Below are positions 34,865 to 43,511 of a stretch of DNA of 64,000 nucleotides, in pieces; the stretch's first letter is position 1, and each line of letters starts with the position of its first letter. A model generated the notes under the pieces. It made no database searches. It was not told the origin of the DNA and was given only the letters and a program-made list of their open reading frames with translations. This stretch comes from Secundilactobacillus silagincola (GTDB taxonomy: Bacteria > Bacillota > Bacilli > Lactobacillales > Lactobacillaceae). The DNA is taken from the NCBI RefSeq assembly GCF_002583405.1, contig NZ_BCMJ01000001.1, positions 103,438 through 167,437 of the forward strand. Direction: 5' to 3'. The position numbers and the translations under genes were made by a program.

Positions 34865-35365
34865 ATGCCTCGTAATTTTAAAGAAGAAATTGTTTTTACT
34901 GCCATCATGGCCGGCTTAATGGTCCTCGTTATGGTTGGTTACAACGTTGTTTTAGCAGAAGGATTCACGAATGACTTCCTGCTGCACACCATCACGGAAT
35001 ATCCGGGTGGGTTACTCGTTGCCGTTATTCTTGATTTGTTAGTTGTCGGCAAGATTGCTAAGTTTGTCGCGTTCAAATACATCATCAACGATTATATGAA
35101 GAAGAATGTTTTATTGATCGGTTTAACCATCTCTGTACTAATGGTATTGGGAATGGTTACCTGCATGTCATTATTCGGCATTATCATGGCTGGTAACGTC
35201 GGCTGGGGCGCCTATGGTCACGCTTGGTTATTCAACGTCATCATGGCATTACCACTGCAGTTACTGATCGTGGGCCCTATTGCTAGATTTGCTTTGGGTA
35301 AAATGCAAACTGCTGCTGACAAAGCAACTGTATTACGTGAAGAAGTAGAAGAAACCGAGCTGTAA
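34865..35365 (+). CDS. DUF2798-like membrane protein
   Basis: A 166-residue protein with four membrane helices (about 10-30, 48-70, 82-107 and 118-142). A pair of repeated halves each with a helix-Gly-Pro pattern (EYPGGLLVAVILDLLVVGKIAKF and VIMALPLQLLIVGPIARF) fits DUF2798. Function unknown. The ATG has AAAGGAG 7 nt upstream. Confidence 0.7.
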   Translation: MPRNFKEEIVFTAIMAGLMVLVMVGYNVVLAEGFTNDFLLHTITEYPGGLLVAVILDLLVVGKIAKFVAFKYIINDYMKKNVLLIGLTISVLMVLGMVTCMSLFGIIMAGNVGWGAYGHAWLFNVIMALPLQLLIVGPIARFALGKMQTAADKATVLREEVEETEL

Positions 35366-35456
35366 ACTTGATTCGCCGTTATTTCATTTCTTTACCATTC
35401 CACCGCATTATCGACTATAATGGCTAAGTAACCTTCATTAAAAAGGACTTAATGCT

Positions 35457-35861
35457 ATGCAAAAAGAATTAACCTATTATCATCGATATTTGCGTTCGTA
35501 TTGGTGGACAGAAATATTTAACACCGTTATCTTCGTTGTGGCTCTTGGCGCAACAGTGGTAAACGGCCTGATTGGTGGCAGAGACCTCATCTCCGCATCT
35601 ACCTCCAGCTGGCTGTTCATCCTGGTGCTCATCGTCATCGGTGTCACCATCATCATGATGTTTGGCAAAGTTAATCGTCAAAACCGTGCAGTCGCTCAAT
35701 TCAAGCTGTTCATGGCTAAGGATGATAAACAGCTTTCACAGGATGATGAACCCCTTTATAAGCAGTGCAAACGTTACTACCAGCGAGGGCATCAGTTGGA
35801 CAAGCTCAACATGGTCATTGCTTTGGGCGTTGTCTGCGGCTACATCTTAATTAGTATATGA
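35457..35861 (+). CDS. Small membrane protein, unknown function
   Basis: A 134-residue protein with three predicted helices (about 20-38, 48-68 and 115-133) and a charged cytosolic segment between the second and third. No family recognised. It follows the DUF2798-like gene after 91 bp and precedes the recA-like promoter. Confidence 0.55.
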   Translation: MQKELTYYHRYLRSYWWTEIFNTVIFVVALGATVVNGLIGGRDLISASTSSWLFILVLIVIGVTIIMMFGKVNRQNRAVAQFKLFMAKDDKQLSQDDEPLYKQCKRYYQRGHQLDKLNMVIALGVVCGYILISI

Positions 35862-35870
35862 TTTTCTACA

Positions 35871-35917
35871 AAATAATCGTCCTGCAGCACGTTGTGGCTG
35901 TGCGGACGATTTTTGTT
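35871..35917 (+). terminator. Rho-independent terminator
   Basis: AATCGTCC/GGACGATT outer stem with GCAGCAC/GCTGTGC inner pairing and TTTTTGTTT. Confidence 0.82.
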
Positions 35918-36041
35918 TAAAATTACTTCCATTATGTAGGTTCAATAACCGCTCAGTTGTTTCACATGAAACAATCGTCATCAATTCTTCTCTTTCGCTT
36001 TGTTTATTTAGCAAATAAGACTACAATAGTAATATAGTTTA

Positions 36042-36053
36042 GAACGTATGTTC
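36042..36053 (+). promoter_or_regulatory. LexA box of the recA-like gene
   Basis: GAACGTATGTTC is an exact match to GAAC-N4-GTTC, 22 nt before the start codon and just downstream of AT-rich promoter sequence (TACAATAGTAATATA). It puts the gene in the SOS regulon. Confidence 0.88.
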
Positions 36054-36074
36054 GAAATAAAGGGGGATTGCCGT

Positions 36075-37166
36075 ATGGCTCTACAATTATTCGAACCCGG
36101 TCATTCAGCACAACGGACCGATGCAAAAGAACGTAAACAAGCGTTGGACGAAACATTAAAACAAATCGACAAAAAATTTGGTAAGGGCGCGTTGATGCGC
36201 ATGGGCGATAAACCCAACCTAGACATTAAACGCTTCTCGTCAGGCTTACTTTCACTAGATCACGCCATTGGTGGCGGCTATCCGTATGGTCGCATCATGG
36301 AACTCTATGGACCCGAATCATCTGGGAAAACGACTTTGGCGCTAACAGCAGTTGCCGCACTCCAAAAAGAAAACGGCATTGTGGCCTACATTGATTTCGA
36401 AAACGCTTTGGATCCAGCTTACGCTAAGAATCTCGGTGTTGATCTGGATTCACTGCTGTTATCACAGCCCGGTACTGCCGAGGATGGCTTCAACATCGCT
36501 AACGAACTAGTTAAAAGTGGTGCTGTGGATATGATTGTCTTCGATTCCGTTGCCGCGATGCTACCAAAGGCTGAAATTGACGGCGAAATTGGCGATAATC
36601 ACGTTGGTTTACAGGCCCGTTTGATGTCACAATCATTGCGTGGCCTCACGAGTTTAGCTAATCAAACCCAAACTACCTTACTATTCATCAACCAAATTCG
36701 TGAAAAAGTTGGTGTGATGTTCGGTAGTCCCGAAGTCACTCCCGGTGGCCGTGCACTAAAATTCTACTCGACCATTCGCCTAGATATTCGTCGTCGCGAC
36801 AACATCAAAGAGGGTCAGGACATCATTGGGACCAACGTCAAAATCAAGGTCACCAAGAACAAGGTTGCCCCGCCATTTAAACAGGTCGAAGTCCAAAACT
36901 TCTTTGGCAAGGGCCTTTCTCATGCGGGTGACCTGCTGACTATTGCGGTGGATAACGACATTGTTCAAAAATCCGGTTCATGGTATTCCTATCAGAAGGA
37001 ACGGCTTGGCCAAGGTCAACCAAACGTGATTGATTATTTGGAAAAGCATCCTGACACAGAAGATAAGATTGAAAAAGACATTAAAGATATGTGGAGCGAC
37101 GAAAAGAAGGATAAGGCACCAGATAAGGATGATAAATCCACTGGTGATCATACGGAATTAGTTTAG
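36075..37166 (+). CDS. recA: RecA recombinase, divergent
   Basis: A 363-residue recombinase. Walker A GPESSGKT is at 79-86; DNA-binding loops are intact ([21 protein letters not shown] and [20 protein letters not shown]). The fold is complete, so ATP-dependent strand exchange is expected. It departs from typical lactobacillal RecA at conserved points: [10 protein letters not shown] instead of YIDAEHALDP or [23 protein letters not shown] in place of the usual YGEGIS segment, and a short acidic tail. It may be a second RecA paralogue; cinA, a common chromosomal neighbour of recA, is not here. The ATG at 36075 follows GGGGG. Confidence 0.88.
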   Translation: MALQLFEPGHSAQRTDAKERKQALDETLKQIDKKFGKGALMRMGDKPNLDIKRFSSGLLSLDHAIGGGYPYGRIMELYGPESSGKTTLALTAVAALQKENGIVAYIDFENALDPAYAKNLGVDLDSLLLSQPGTAEDGFNIANELVKSGAVDMIVFDSVAAMLPKAEIDGEIGDNHVGLQARLMSQSLRGLTSLANQTQTTLLFINQIREKVGVMFGSPEVTPGGRALKFYSTIRLDIRRRDNIKEGQDIIGTNVKIKVTKNKVAPPFKQVEVQNFFGKGLSHAGDLLTIAVDNDIVQKSGSWYSYQKERLGQGQPNVIDYLEKHPDTEDKIEKDIKDMWSDEKKDKAPDKDDKSTGDHTELV

Positions 37167-37175
37167 TCGTTACGC

Positions 37176-37211
37176 AAAGGGAGTGCTGATTTAAACAGCA
37201 CTCCCTTTTTT
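37176..37211 (+). terminator. Rho-independent terminator of the recA-like gene
   Basis: GGGAGTGCTG/CAGCACTCCC perfect stem and TTTTTT. Confidence 0.93.
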
Positions 37212-37275
37212 AGTTTGATGATGTTTTTCTCAAATCCAGTAAATGACGGTTCTTTGACAACTGTTGTTGGTAACT

Positions 37276-37581
37276 TCATTCAAAATTGCTTTCATCTAAA
37301 TCGCCAAACTGTGGCTTCCATGGCGTAATGGTCATCGAAGTTATCAAGTCATGGATATAGTACGGATCTTGCTTGATAATGGTCATCAAAGCATCACGGT
37401 CTGCTACATGAAAAATCAAAATTGCCTGGCGCTTGTGATTACCCTGACTGGGGCCGGAAACTACTAAGTTACCGATTTTAATTTGTTCTTTGAGATATTT
37501 CACATGAGCCAGCACATACTTGGTCCAGCCAACGATATTATCATGGGTGTAAGTCACCACAAAGTATTGTCTTTGGGTCAC
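37276..37581 (-). CDS. YCII-related domain protein
   Basis: A 101-residue ferredoxin-like small protein of the YciI family (VSGPSQGNHKRQAILIFHVADRDALMTIIKQDPYY segment region). It starts at GTG, overlapping the stop of the preceding fusion gene by 1 nt (TAGTG), so the two are coupled. YciI-like proteins act in dehalogenation-like or muconolactone-like chemistry in some cases; the role here is not known. Confidence 0.75.
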   Translation of the reverse strand: MTQRQYFVVTYTHDNIVGWTKYVLAHVKYLKEQIKIGNLVVSGPSQGNHKRQAILIFHVADRDALMTIIKQDPYYIHDLITSMTITPWKPQFGDLDESNFE

Positions 37582-38744
37582 TATTTTTCATCCTTTTTAA
37601 AAGTTTGGGCATCAACTGATTGGTAAAATGCGGCTAACGCATCAGAGACAGCCTGTGGTTGTTCCATCGGCATCATATGGGTACCGGGGTCCAAGGTGAC
37701 TAGCTTAGAATTTGGATAGGCATTTGCCATTTGCTGCATGAGGGCAGGAACCGCAGAGGCATCCTGTTTACCGCCTAAAGCCAATACTGGCACTTTGATG
37801 TTCGGTGCGGTTTCCGTTGCATCACCTGCGGCCATTGCACGCCAAGCTGCGGCCCAGTTAGCCACGCTAATATGACGAACACACTCGCGACCGTAGCGGA
37901 CTTCCCAAGGGTTTCGAGCGATGGTTTCAGGTGTGAACCAGCGAATCAAGGATACCGCTACTTGTGCTTCCATACCCTCTTTTTCAGCAGCATCAGCCCG
38001 AGCAGCCAACACTGGGAATCCTTTAAGTCCAGTGGCAATTAAAGCTAATGAGCGTATGTCTTCGGGATAGTCGGCAGCCAAGGCCTGTGCAACTGCACCG
38101 CCGTATGAAGCGCCGTAAATATCCGCTTTTTTGATACCGAGTTTACCCAACAACTTGTGCAAATCATCAGCTAATTGATCCAAACTCGTAGTGACTGGCG
38201 CATTGCGAGCCCAACCGTGACCACGAATATCATACGCGATGACCCGCGCACCAGTCTTAGCCAGTTGGGGATAAACTTCACGCCAAGTACGGTGATCCAG
38301 TGCCAGGCAGTGAATCAAGACGATAGGGAAGCCTTCACCGTGGTTGTCCCAAACCATCGTTTCATGATCGCCAACGTTTACTAATTCTTCAGTGACGTTT
38401 GGCCGTAAGCGTTGCTGCTCACTTTGCAGGTAAGGCGCAATTAACCGGGTGGCGTTAACAGCGCGGGGATTGCCAGCATAAATGCTAGCTAAATTGATCA
38501 CATCTTGAATCTCATCATCTGTTGCGCCGGCTTGCTGGGCAGCCTTGGTATAAACTTGAAGCTGACCGTCCATATCGCCCATGCCAATCAGCATTGCCAG
38601 GGTATTCATTGCCCACTGGCGGTCGCCGATGATTGCGTTATCGTTCAGTTCTTTACCAGTGTTAGTGATTGCTCGGCTGAGCTGAGGTGTCAAGCGTGCT
38701 AATTCTGATACTTTTTTATCAACAATAGTTGAGTCGTCTGTCAT
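37581..38744 (-). CDS. Carboxymuconolactone decarboxylase-alpha/beta hydrolase fusion
   Basis: A 387-residue fusion. Residues 10-110 are a carboxymuconolactone decarboxylase (AhpD-like) domain without the CxxC pair. Residues 125-375 are an alpha/beta hydrolase with oxyanion segment HCLALDHRTW, nucleophile Ser in GASYGG, and a final His in PGTHMMPME. This recalls the PcaC-PcaD fusion of the protocatechuate path but in domain order decarboxylase first. Lactobacilli do not run the beta-ketoadipate path, so the substrate is likely another lactone or ester. A divergent Rrf2 regulator gene lies 217 bp away and probably controls it. Confidence 0.8.
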   Translation of the reverse strand: MTDDSTIVDKKVSELARLTPQLSRAITNTGKELNDNAIIGDRQWAMNTLAMLIGMGDMDGQLQVYTKAAQQAGATDDEIQDVINLASIYAGNPRAVNATRLIAPYLQSEQQRLRPNVTEELVNVGDHETMVWDNHGEGFPIVLIHCLALDHRTWREVYPQLAKTGARVIAYDIRGHGWARNAPVTTSLDQLADDLHKLLGKLGIKKADIYGASYGGAVAQALAADYPEDIRSLALIATGLKGFPVLAARADAAEKEGMEAQVAVSLIRWFTPETIARNPWEVRYGRECVRHISVANWAAAWRAMAAGDATETAPNIKVPVLALGGKQDASAVPALMQQMANAYPNSKLVTLDPGTHMMPMEQPQAVSDALAAFYQSVDAQTFKKDEK

Positions 38745-38760
38745 ATTTAAAATCTCCTTT

Positions 38761-38772
38761 TATCTATAGATA
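38761..38772. promoter_or_regulatory. Palindrome upstream of the fusion gene, candidate Rrf2 operator
   Basis: TATCTATAGATA is a perfect 12-bp palindrome just before the ribosome site of the hydrolase fusion gene. Its right part continues as CTATAGATAATCA, a 13-mer found again at 61810 and 63792. Confidence 0.45.
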
Positions 38773-38961
38773 ATCATTGTCCAAAGATTAAAGCTATTTT
38801 ACAACTTGCTCCGAGAAAGTCAACTAATAATCAAAAAATTTGATAGCTTATCAAAGACAAGCTTTTTTGGTTTGACGGTGCTGTTTGCATCTAGGCGAGA
38901 CTAGTTTTAAAGTTGTTTTACAGACTATTATGACCGGCTGACTGGCCGTAGGAGGTATAAC

Positions 38962-39432
38962 ATGAAATTTAAAATTGGAGTAGAACAAGCAATCTACGTG
39001 GTAGTAATCCTAGCGCGTCAAAAGGATCAACAGCCACTAAAAAGTAAACTGCTTAGTCGAATCCTACAAGTGTCTGATTCTTATCTGCATAAAATTACAC
39101 ATCAGCTGGCCGTACATGGCATCGTTGCTACTGATGCCAGCAAAACCGGTGGAATCACCTTAGCACGGCCAACTAGCGAGATTTCGCTGCTGGATATTTT
39201 TACTGCAATTGAAGGCGACGAGTCGTTTGCCTCTTGGAATAACTTGCGCGATCAAGTACTGCGGCTTGATCAGGCTGCATTTGATCAAAAATTCGACCAG
39301 GTCAGCCTACAGTTTGAACGTGCCGAGGCTAAATACAAAGAAACCTTGAGCCAATTGTCCATCGCTGATCTGCTGAGCGATGAGGCTTCCGCTTATGTGG
39401 ACTGGCGAACGCTTGCTGACAAATACAAATAA
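38962..39432 (+). CDS. Rrf2-family transcriptional regulator
   Basis: A 156-residue protein. The winged helix covers residues 1-80 (GVEQAIYVVVILAR, then LSRILQVSDSYLHKITHQL and GIVATDASKTGGITLARP). The usual three cysteines for an iron-sulfur cluster are absent, so it senses something else. Divergent from the decarboxylase/hydrolase-YCII operon, which it probably represses. The ATG has AGGAGG 7-8 nt upstream. Confidence 0.83.
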   Translation: MKFKIGVEQAIYVVVILARQKDQQPLKSKLLSRILQVSDSYLHKITHQLAVHGIVATDASKTGGITLARPTSEISLLDIFTAIEGDESFASWNNLRDQVLRLDQAAFDQKFDQVSLQFERAEAKYKETLSQLSIADLLSDEASAYVDWRTLADKYK

Positions 39433-39670
39433 AAAAAGCCAAAAAAAGGGCTACTCATTTAAAGTAGCTCGCCAGTAGTTTATTCAATTAATGGTTCCAA
39501 AAACCAGTTTTGAAATGGTACTTATTCTGAGTGGCAGCTCTGCCTCGATACCATTTGTTACATGATTTGAAAATTAAAGAAGTTGTAGTACTTTAGCTAT
39601 TTACTTAACAAATCTGGTACACATGAACCACACTTTTTTATGTTCTATTAAGTAAACTAGTCTTATGGAA

Positions 39671-40369
39671 TTAAGCCCGCATGAGATCTCGAAAGCTCCA
39701 TTCAATCAAAGCGTGATCAAGGTCAACGGCCAGTTTAACGTTGCCCTGACTAATAGCCTCCAGCAAATCTTGATTACGCTGAATAATCTCAGAATTGCCA
39801 CCATCCTTACTATTCCATTCCGCCAATTTTAGATACATTGGCCGGAAGCTATTAATAATCAGCGGATAAACTTGATTTTGGGAAGCTAACGCGAGAGCAT
39901 GAAAAAAGTTGAAAGTTGCAGCAGACCATTCTTGAACGTTGACTGCTTGTTTAAATTGATCCAGGGCTTGCTTAGCTAATTTCAAACTGGGCTTATCTTG
40001 CCTTTGTGCTGCCAAGGTCACGATGTTTTCCTCAGTAACAAGACGAAATTCGTAAATCGATTGAAGCAATGAAGTCTGATAATAACCCCCATCAAAATCA
40101 ACCACTTGATTGAGTGTTTCTAGGTTACCTTCACTGTGATAGTCAGCAACAAACGCACCTTGGCGCGGACGAATATGGATGAAGTGAAGCTGCTGTAATC
40201 GGTTTAAACCACTATTAATGACGGATCGGCTGACATTCATTTGATGTGCCAATTCACGTTCATGAGGTAACTTATCACCTGGCTTTAATTGTCCTGTGAT
40301 AATAGCATTCTTGATTTGTGTGACTAATAATTCTGTAGCGCTAGGTGCTTCAATCGGTTTGAATTTCAT
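39671..40369 (-). CDS. GntR-family regulator (FadR subfamily, FCD domain)
   Basis: A 232-residue protein. The winged helix is at residues 5-72 (GQLKPGDKLPHERELAHQMNVSRSVINSGLNRL), and the FCD-like helical ligand domain from 90 on carries ETEEN-like acids and the late His in HALIEW. Two adjacent ATG codons follow AGGAGG; I use the second (40369), with 7-nt spacing. Divergent from the hydroxyacyl-CoA dehydrogenase gene, which it likely controls through the CTGGT-N3-ACCAG dyad at 40387. Confidence 0.83.
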   Translation of the reverse strand: MKFKPIEAPSATELLVTQIKNAIITGQLKPGDKLPHERELAHQMNVSRSVINSGLNRLQQLHFIHIRPRQGAFVADYHSEGNLETLNQVVDFDGGYYQTSLLQSIYEFRLVTEENIVTLAAQRQDKPSLKLAKQALDQFKQAVNVQEWSAATFNFFHALALASQNQVYPLIINSFRPMYLKLAEWNSKDGGNSEIIQRNQDLLEAISQGNVKLAVDLDHALIEWSFRDLMRA

Positions 40370-40386
40370 CATATTGCCTCCTTGTA

Positions 40387-40399
40387 CTGGTCATACCAG
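40387..40399. promoter_or_regulatory. GntR/FadR-type operator
   Basis: CTGGTCATACCAG is a perfect dyad (CTGGT-N3-ACCAG), of the TGGTNNNACCA type used by FadR-like regulators. It is 18 nt upstream of the regulator start and in the shared divergent gap. Confidence 0.6.
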
Positions 40400-40511
40400 A
40401 TACCAAAGATGATTTTATCACAAGAATTCAAGAAAAGGATTATTGTGTATTTACGCACAAGCAGAAATTTTATACCCTTTAGATAACCTATAAAATCTGG
40501 AGGGATTAATT

Positions 40512-41408
40512 ATGACAATTAAGAATGTTACTGTAATTGGCGGCGGAGTTCTTGGTAGCCAAATTGCTTATCAAACTGCCTTTAAAGGCCTAAAAGTGGT
40601 CCTTTACGATATTAACGATGATGCGATGAAAACTGCAAAGAAACATATTGAACAGTTAAAAACAGCTTATCAGCGCGATTTGAAGATTACCGATAAAGAT
40701 TTTGAAAAAGGACTCCAACAGCTGAGTTATACAACTGATTTAGCTACTGCTGCTAAGAATGCAGACTTAGTCATTGAAGCCATTCCAGAAAAATTAGATA
40801 TCAAGAAAACGTTTTATGAATCATTAGCTAAAGTTGCCCCAGCAAAAACAATTTTTGCCAGCAATTCATCAACCCTATTACCTAGTCAGTTAAAAGATTT
40901 TACTGGTCGACCAGAACGTTACTTACACATTCATTTTGCGAACCAGATTTGGAGTCGCAATACTGCTGAAGTTATGGGCTCGCCTGAAACTTCAACAGAT
41001 GTGTTTGATCAAGTCGTTGATTTTGCCAAAACCATTGGCATGGTTCCAATCCCACTGAAAAAGGAACAGCCAAGATATGTGCTAAACTCGATGCTGATTC
41101 CGTGGCTAAATTCAGCTTTAGTTCTGTGGGCTAAAGGTGTCGCAGAGCCAACCACGATTGATAAAACGTGGATGATTGATTTAGGCGTTCAAGTGGGACC
41201 ATTTGCTGTCTTAGATGCTATCGGTATGAAGACGCATTACAACATTGTTGTGACCGAAGCTGAAGCCACTGATAACGATGATTTACGGTTAGTTGCTAAG
41301 AAGATGAAGGAACGGATTGATGCAAACAAATTGGGACCAACTACTGGTGAAGGCTTTTATCACTGGCCGAATCCTGAATTTATGGCGCCTGATTTTTTAA
41401 CTAAGTAG
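40512..41408 (+). CDS. 3-hydroxyacyl-CoA dehydrogenase family protein
   Basis: A 298-residue NAD-dependent dehydrogenase. The Rossmann motif is GGGVLGSQIA (10-19), with the family's ADLVIEAIPEKLDIKK near 92, and SNSSTL near 123. The HxxN-type catalytic area reads LHIHFANQIW where most members have HFFNP. The C-terminal domain has VGPFAVLDAIGM and ends GEGFYHW. Beta-oxidation is rare in lactobacilli, and the changed active-site segment suggests another hydroxyacid substrate, possibly one like L-gulonate or lambda-crystallin type. No partner enzyme is nearby. Confidence 0.82.
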   Translation: MTIKNVTVIGGGVLGSQIAYQTAFKGLKVVLYDINDDAMKTAKKHIEQLKTAYQRDLKITDKDFEKGLQQLSYTTDLATAAKNADLVIEAIPEKLDIKKTFYESLAKVAPAKTIFASNSSTLLPSQLKDFTGRPERYLHIHFANQIWSRNTAEVMGSPETSTDVFDQVVDFAKTIGMVPIPLKKEQPRYVLNSMLIPWLNSALVLWAKGVAEPTTIDKTWMIDLGVQVGPFAVLDAIGMKTHYNIVVTEAEATDNDDLRLVAKKMKERIDANKLGPTTGEGFYHWPNPEFMAPDFLTK

Positions 41409-41477
41409 CTGACTTTGAGTACAACACCATTGTGAGGTACAGCAAGCAAGTTAGATTTCTGTCTAACTATTATGAAC

Positions 41478-41525
41478 AAAATGGCTCTATCTCGGTATTT
41501 ATTAGAGATAGAGCCATTTTATTAT
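41478..41525 (+). terminator. Rho-independent terminator
   Basis: A perfect 16-bp stem AAAATGGCTCTATCTC/GAGATAGAGCCATTTT with an 11-nt loop and T-rich end. Confidence 0.92.
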
Positions 41526-41588
41526 CTATGAAGTATTAATTTTAAGTTAGTCTATTTTGCTCACTGATTTTGACTTATTTCACACTCT

Positions 41589-42038
41589 CTAATACAGATT
41601 ATCATCGTTATGATCATCATTATGAAACGCCCACGAATCGAACCAGCCAGCATCGTAACTATCATCATACGGGTCACCCGAGTAGCCACCGCCACCACCT
41701 GTTTTGTTGTCGAGCCATACACAGAATAGGTACAGTAAGAACAACCCCAATAACATGAAGAATAGCATTCCCAGAGCTATCACCCACGACTCGATGTACG
41801 GCCACACCCAAATACCAAGTTTTAAGAATAGATAGCCTGTCCCTATAGTAACCCACCAAGAACGCTTTTTCTTCTTACCAGTACGTGTTTCTACACTGGC
41901 TTGCTCCTGAGGTTCAACTAGTGGGTGCTTAACTTTGGTGGTTGACCCAAGTACGTATTTATAGTGCAATTGTGGATGTGATTCTGATTTGAGATACATC
42001 TGTCGTGACGGCTTTGCAGATTTTAATTGAACGGTCAT
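41589..42038 (-). CDS. Small membrane protein with acidic C terminus, unknown
   Basis: A 149-residue protein. Residues 60-82 and 85-110 form two hydrophobic helices; the N-terminal part is basic with KKKKRSWW just before the first helix. The tail has GGGGGYSGDPYDDSYDAGW and ends HNDDHNDDNLY, rich in acids. No family recognised. Confidence 0.55.
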   Translation of the reverse strand: MTVQLKSAKPSRQMYLKSESHPQLHYKYVLGSTTKVKHPLVEPQEQASVETRTGKKKKRSWWVTIGTGYLFLKLGIWVWPYIESWVIALGMLFFMLLGLFLLYLFCVWLDNKTGGGGGYSGDPYDDSYDAGWFDSWAFHNDDHNDDNLY

Positions 42039-42106
42039 TTAGCCTGCTTCTTTCCGGTTTAATCTCTACAAAATCAATTTTACTCTCTCTAATTAACTCC
42101 GTCACA

Positions 42107-42136
42107 AAAAACCTCTGAAATTTAAATCAGAGGTTT
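42107..42136 (-). terminator. Rho-independent terminator of the NmrA-like gene
   Basis: AAACCTCTGA/TCAGAGGTTT stem with a minus-strand T run, 27 nt after the stop at 42163. Confidence 0.85.
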
Positions 42137-42162
42137 AAATCATTGTATGCATTTCGGGACTT

Positions 42163-43014
42163 TTAAAGATTCAATTCCCGTTTGAGGTATTCATGGAACG
42201 TCGTTGGTTTACGACCCAGTTGCCATTCAAGCACACTGGTATTTCCGTCTAATCCCCAGTTATTATAAGTGTTAGCTAAGTGTTTGAACCCTTCACGGAA
42301 GTACAAGTCCTTGGCACCAAGATCATCGAGCCATTCATCAATTGGTTGGTAAATAGCTTTGTAGTCTTTACCCGTAACTTCATTAAAAATATCCATACAC
42401 TCGTTCAGTGTCAGACGTTCAGTTCCTACTAATTCCAGATCTGCTTTATTATACTTTTGAGGATCGCCAACCACTTTGGCACAGACCTCAGCAACATCTG
42501 CTTCATCAACCCAGGCAACACTCTTCTTGTCCAAAAAGAAGAACATCTTATACTCACCATTCTTCATGATTTCCTTTGGCGTAAAGTTATGCATGTAGTG
42601 GGTTGGTTGCAAGATCGTATATGGCAGGTCTTCATTCATCGCAGTGTACAGTAAATGTTCCTCAATGTTTCGCTTATCAACGTGTTGTAACAACGTTGTC
42701 AAAATTGGGTGAATAACTGAAACAAATACGAACTGCTTCAAATGTGCTTTAACAGCCAAATCAATCATTGCTTTACCAATATATTCTTCTTGGGCATTGA
42801 ACAGCGGTGGCACGTAAACAATCTGATCACAGCTATCAATCAGTTCTTTTTGAAAATCAACGTCGGTCAAATCGCCAACCATTGCTTTTTTGATTCCTGG
42901 TAAGTCCTTAACTTTAGGGTTAATGTCTGACGCAATCACATCATAGCCAGCATCTACTAACCCTTTCACCATTGCTGAACCAGAATGACCAGCTGCAGAA
43001 GTTACTAAAATCAT
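42163..43014 (-). CDS. NmrA-like NAD(P)-binding protein
   Basis: A 283-residue short-chain, atypical SDR protein. The Rossmann motif is TSAAGHSGSAMV (residues 5-16), with DINPKVKD near 33 and ILQPTHYMHNF near 137. The ATG at 43014 follows GGAGG. Proteins of this group act as NADPH sensors or as quinone/ketone reductases. No operon partner; 378 bp upstream are gene-free apart from a perfect 19-bp inverted repeat and dispersed hairpin copy 3. Confidence 0.78.
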   Translation of the reverse strand: MILVTSAAGHSGSAMVKGLVDAGYDVIASDINPKVKDLPGIKKAMVGDLTDVDFQKELIDSCDQIVYVPPLFNAQEEYIGKAMIDLAVKAHLKQFVFVSVIHPILTTLLQHVDKRNIEEHLLYTAMNEDLPYTILQPTHYMHNFTPKEIMKNGEYKMFFFLDKKSVAWVDEADVAEVCAKVVGDPQKYNKADLELVGTERLTLNECMDIFNEVTGKDYKAIYQPIDEWLDDLGAKDLYFREGFKHLANTYNNWGLDGNTSVLEWQLGRKPTTFHEYLKRELNL

Positions 43015-43292
43015 AGTGAATACCTCCATCAAACTTTATTTGATTTAACGGTTATATTGTAATCGCTTTCTAAGACATATTTAGTTACATTTGGTTTGAA
43101 AGTGTCACATATTGTGAAAAAGGTTCAGTACGTATTCTTTTTTAGATTAAAAACAAATTTTCATCTAACCCCATGTGGTATAGGGATTTACGAGCGAAAT
43201 GATTCTACCTAAAGTGCAATATATAGTTAACCAAATTAATGAGATTGTGAAGTACTATTAGTACTGATAAACCAACTCGGAAATAGACGAAA

Positions 43293-43340
43293 CTAGACAG
43301 CTAATTACCACCTGGATTCGAGTGGTAATTAGCTGTCTAG
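43293..43340. repeat. Perfect 19-bp inverted repeat
   Basis: CTAGACAGCTAATTACCAC and its exact complement around a 10-nt loop. No T run follows on either strand, so it is not a standard terminator. It lies 41 bp from dispersed hairpin copy 3 but has a different apex. The rest of 43015-43292 holds nothing I can name. Confidence 0.8.
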
Positions 43341-43381
43341 AAAATTAACGTATTTTGTTTAAACTTTTATGGCTCTTTGAC

Positions 43382-43511
43382 TTTACCTAGCTTAAACGTG
43401 TTCAACGGGGCAGAGACCTACATGTAACTGGGACCCACCATAAATCCAAAACCGGGATTTTTGGCGGGTCCCAGTTACATGTAGGTCTCTAAACGCCCCG
43501 TTTCACACTCT
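43382..43511. repeat. Dispersed long hairpin, copy 3
   Basis: Stem AGAGACCTACATGTAACTGG continuing with GACCC and its complement (about 28 bp, one mismatch), apex AAATCC, loop AAAACCG, GGATTT. The left flank TTTACCTAG...TAAACGTGTTC and the right end CACACTCT are shared with copies 4 and 5. It directly abuts the butA stop codon. Confidence 0.87.

Noticed and set aside
39433-39670. Terminator after the Rrf2 gene
   Set aside because: GGCTACT/AGTAGCTC is a short stem with no T run; nothing else is seen in this 238-bp gap.
41570-41758. Plus-strand reading frame opposite the small membrane protein gene
   Set aside because: No ribosome site and it lies across the stop of the minus-strand gene; the repeated His codons are the complement of the acidic tail.
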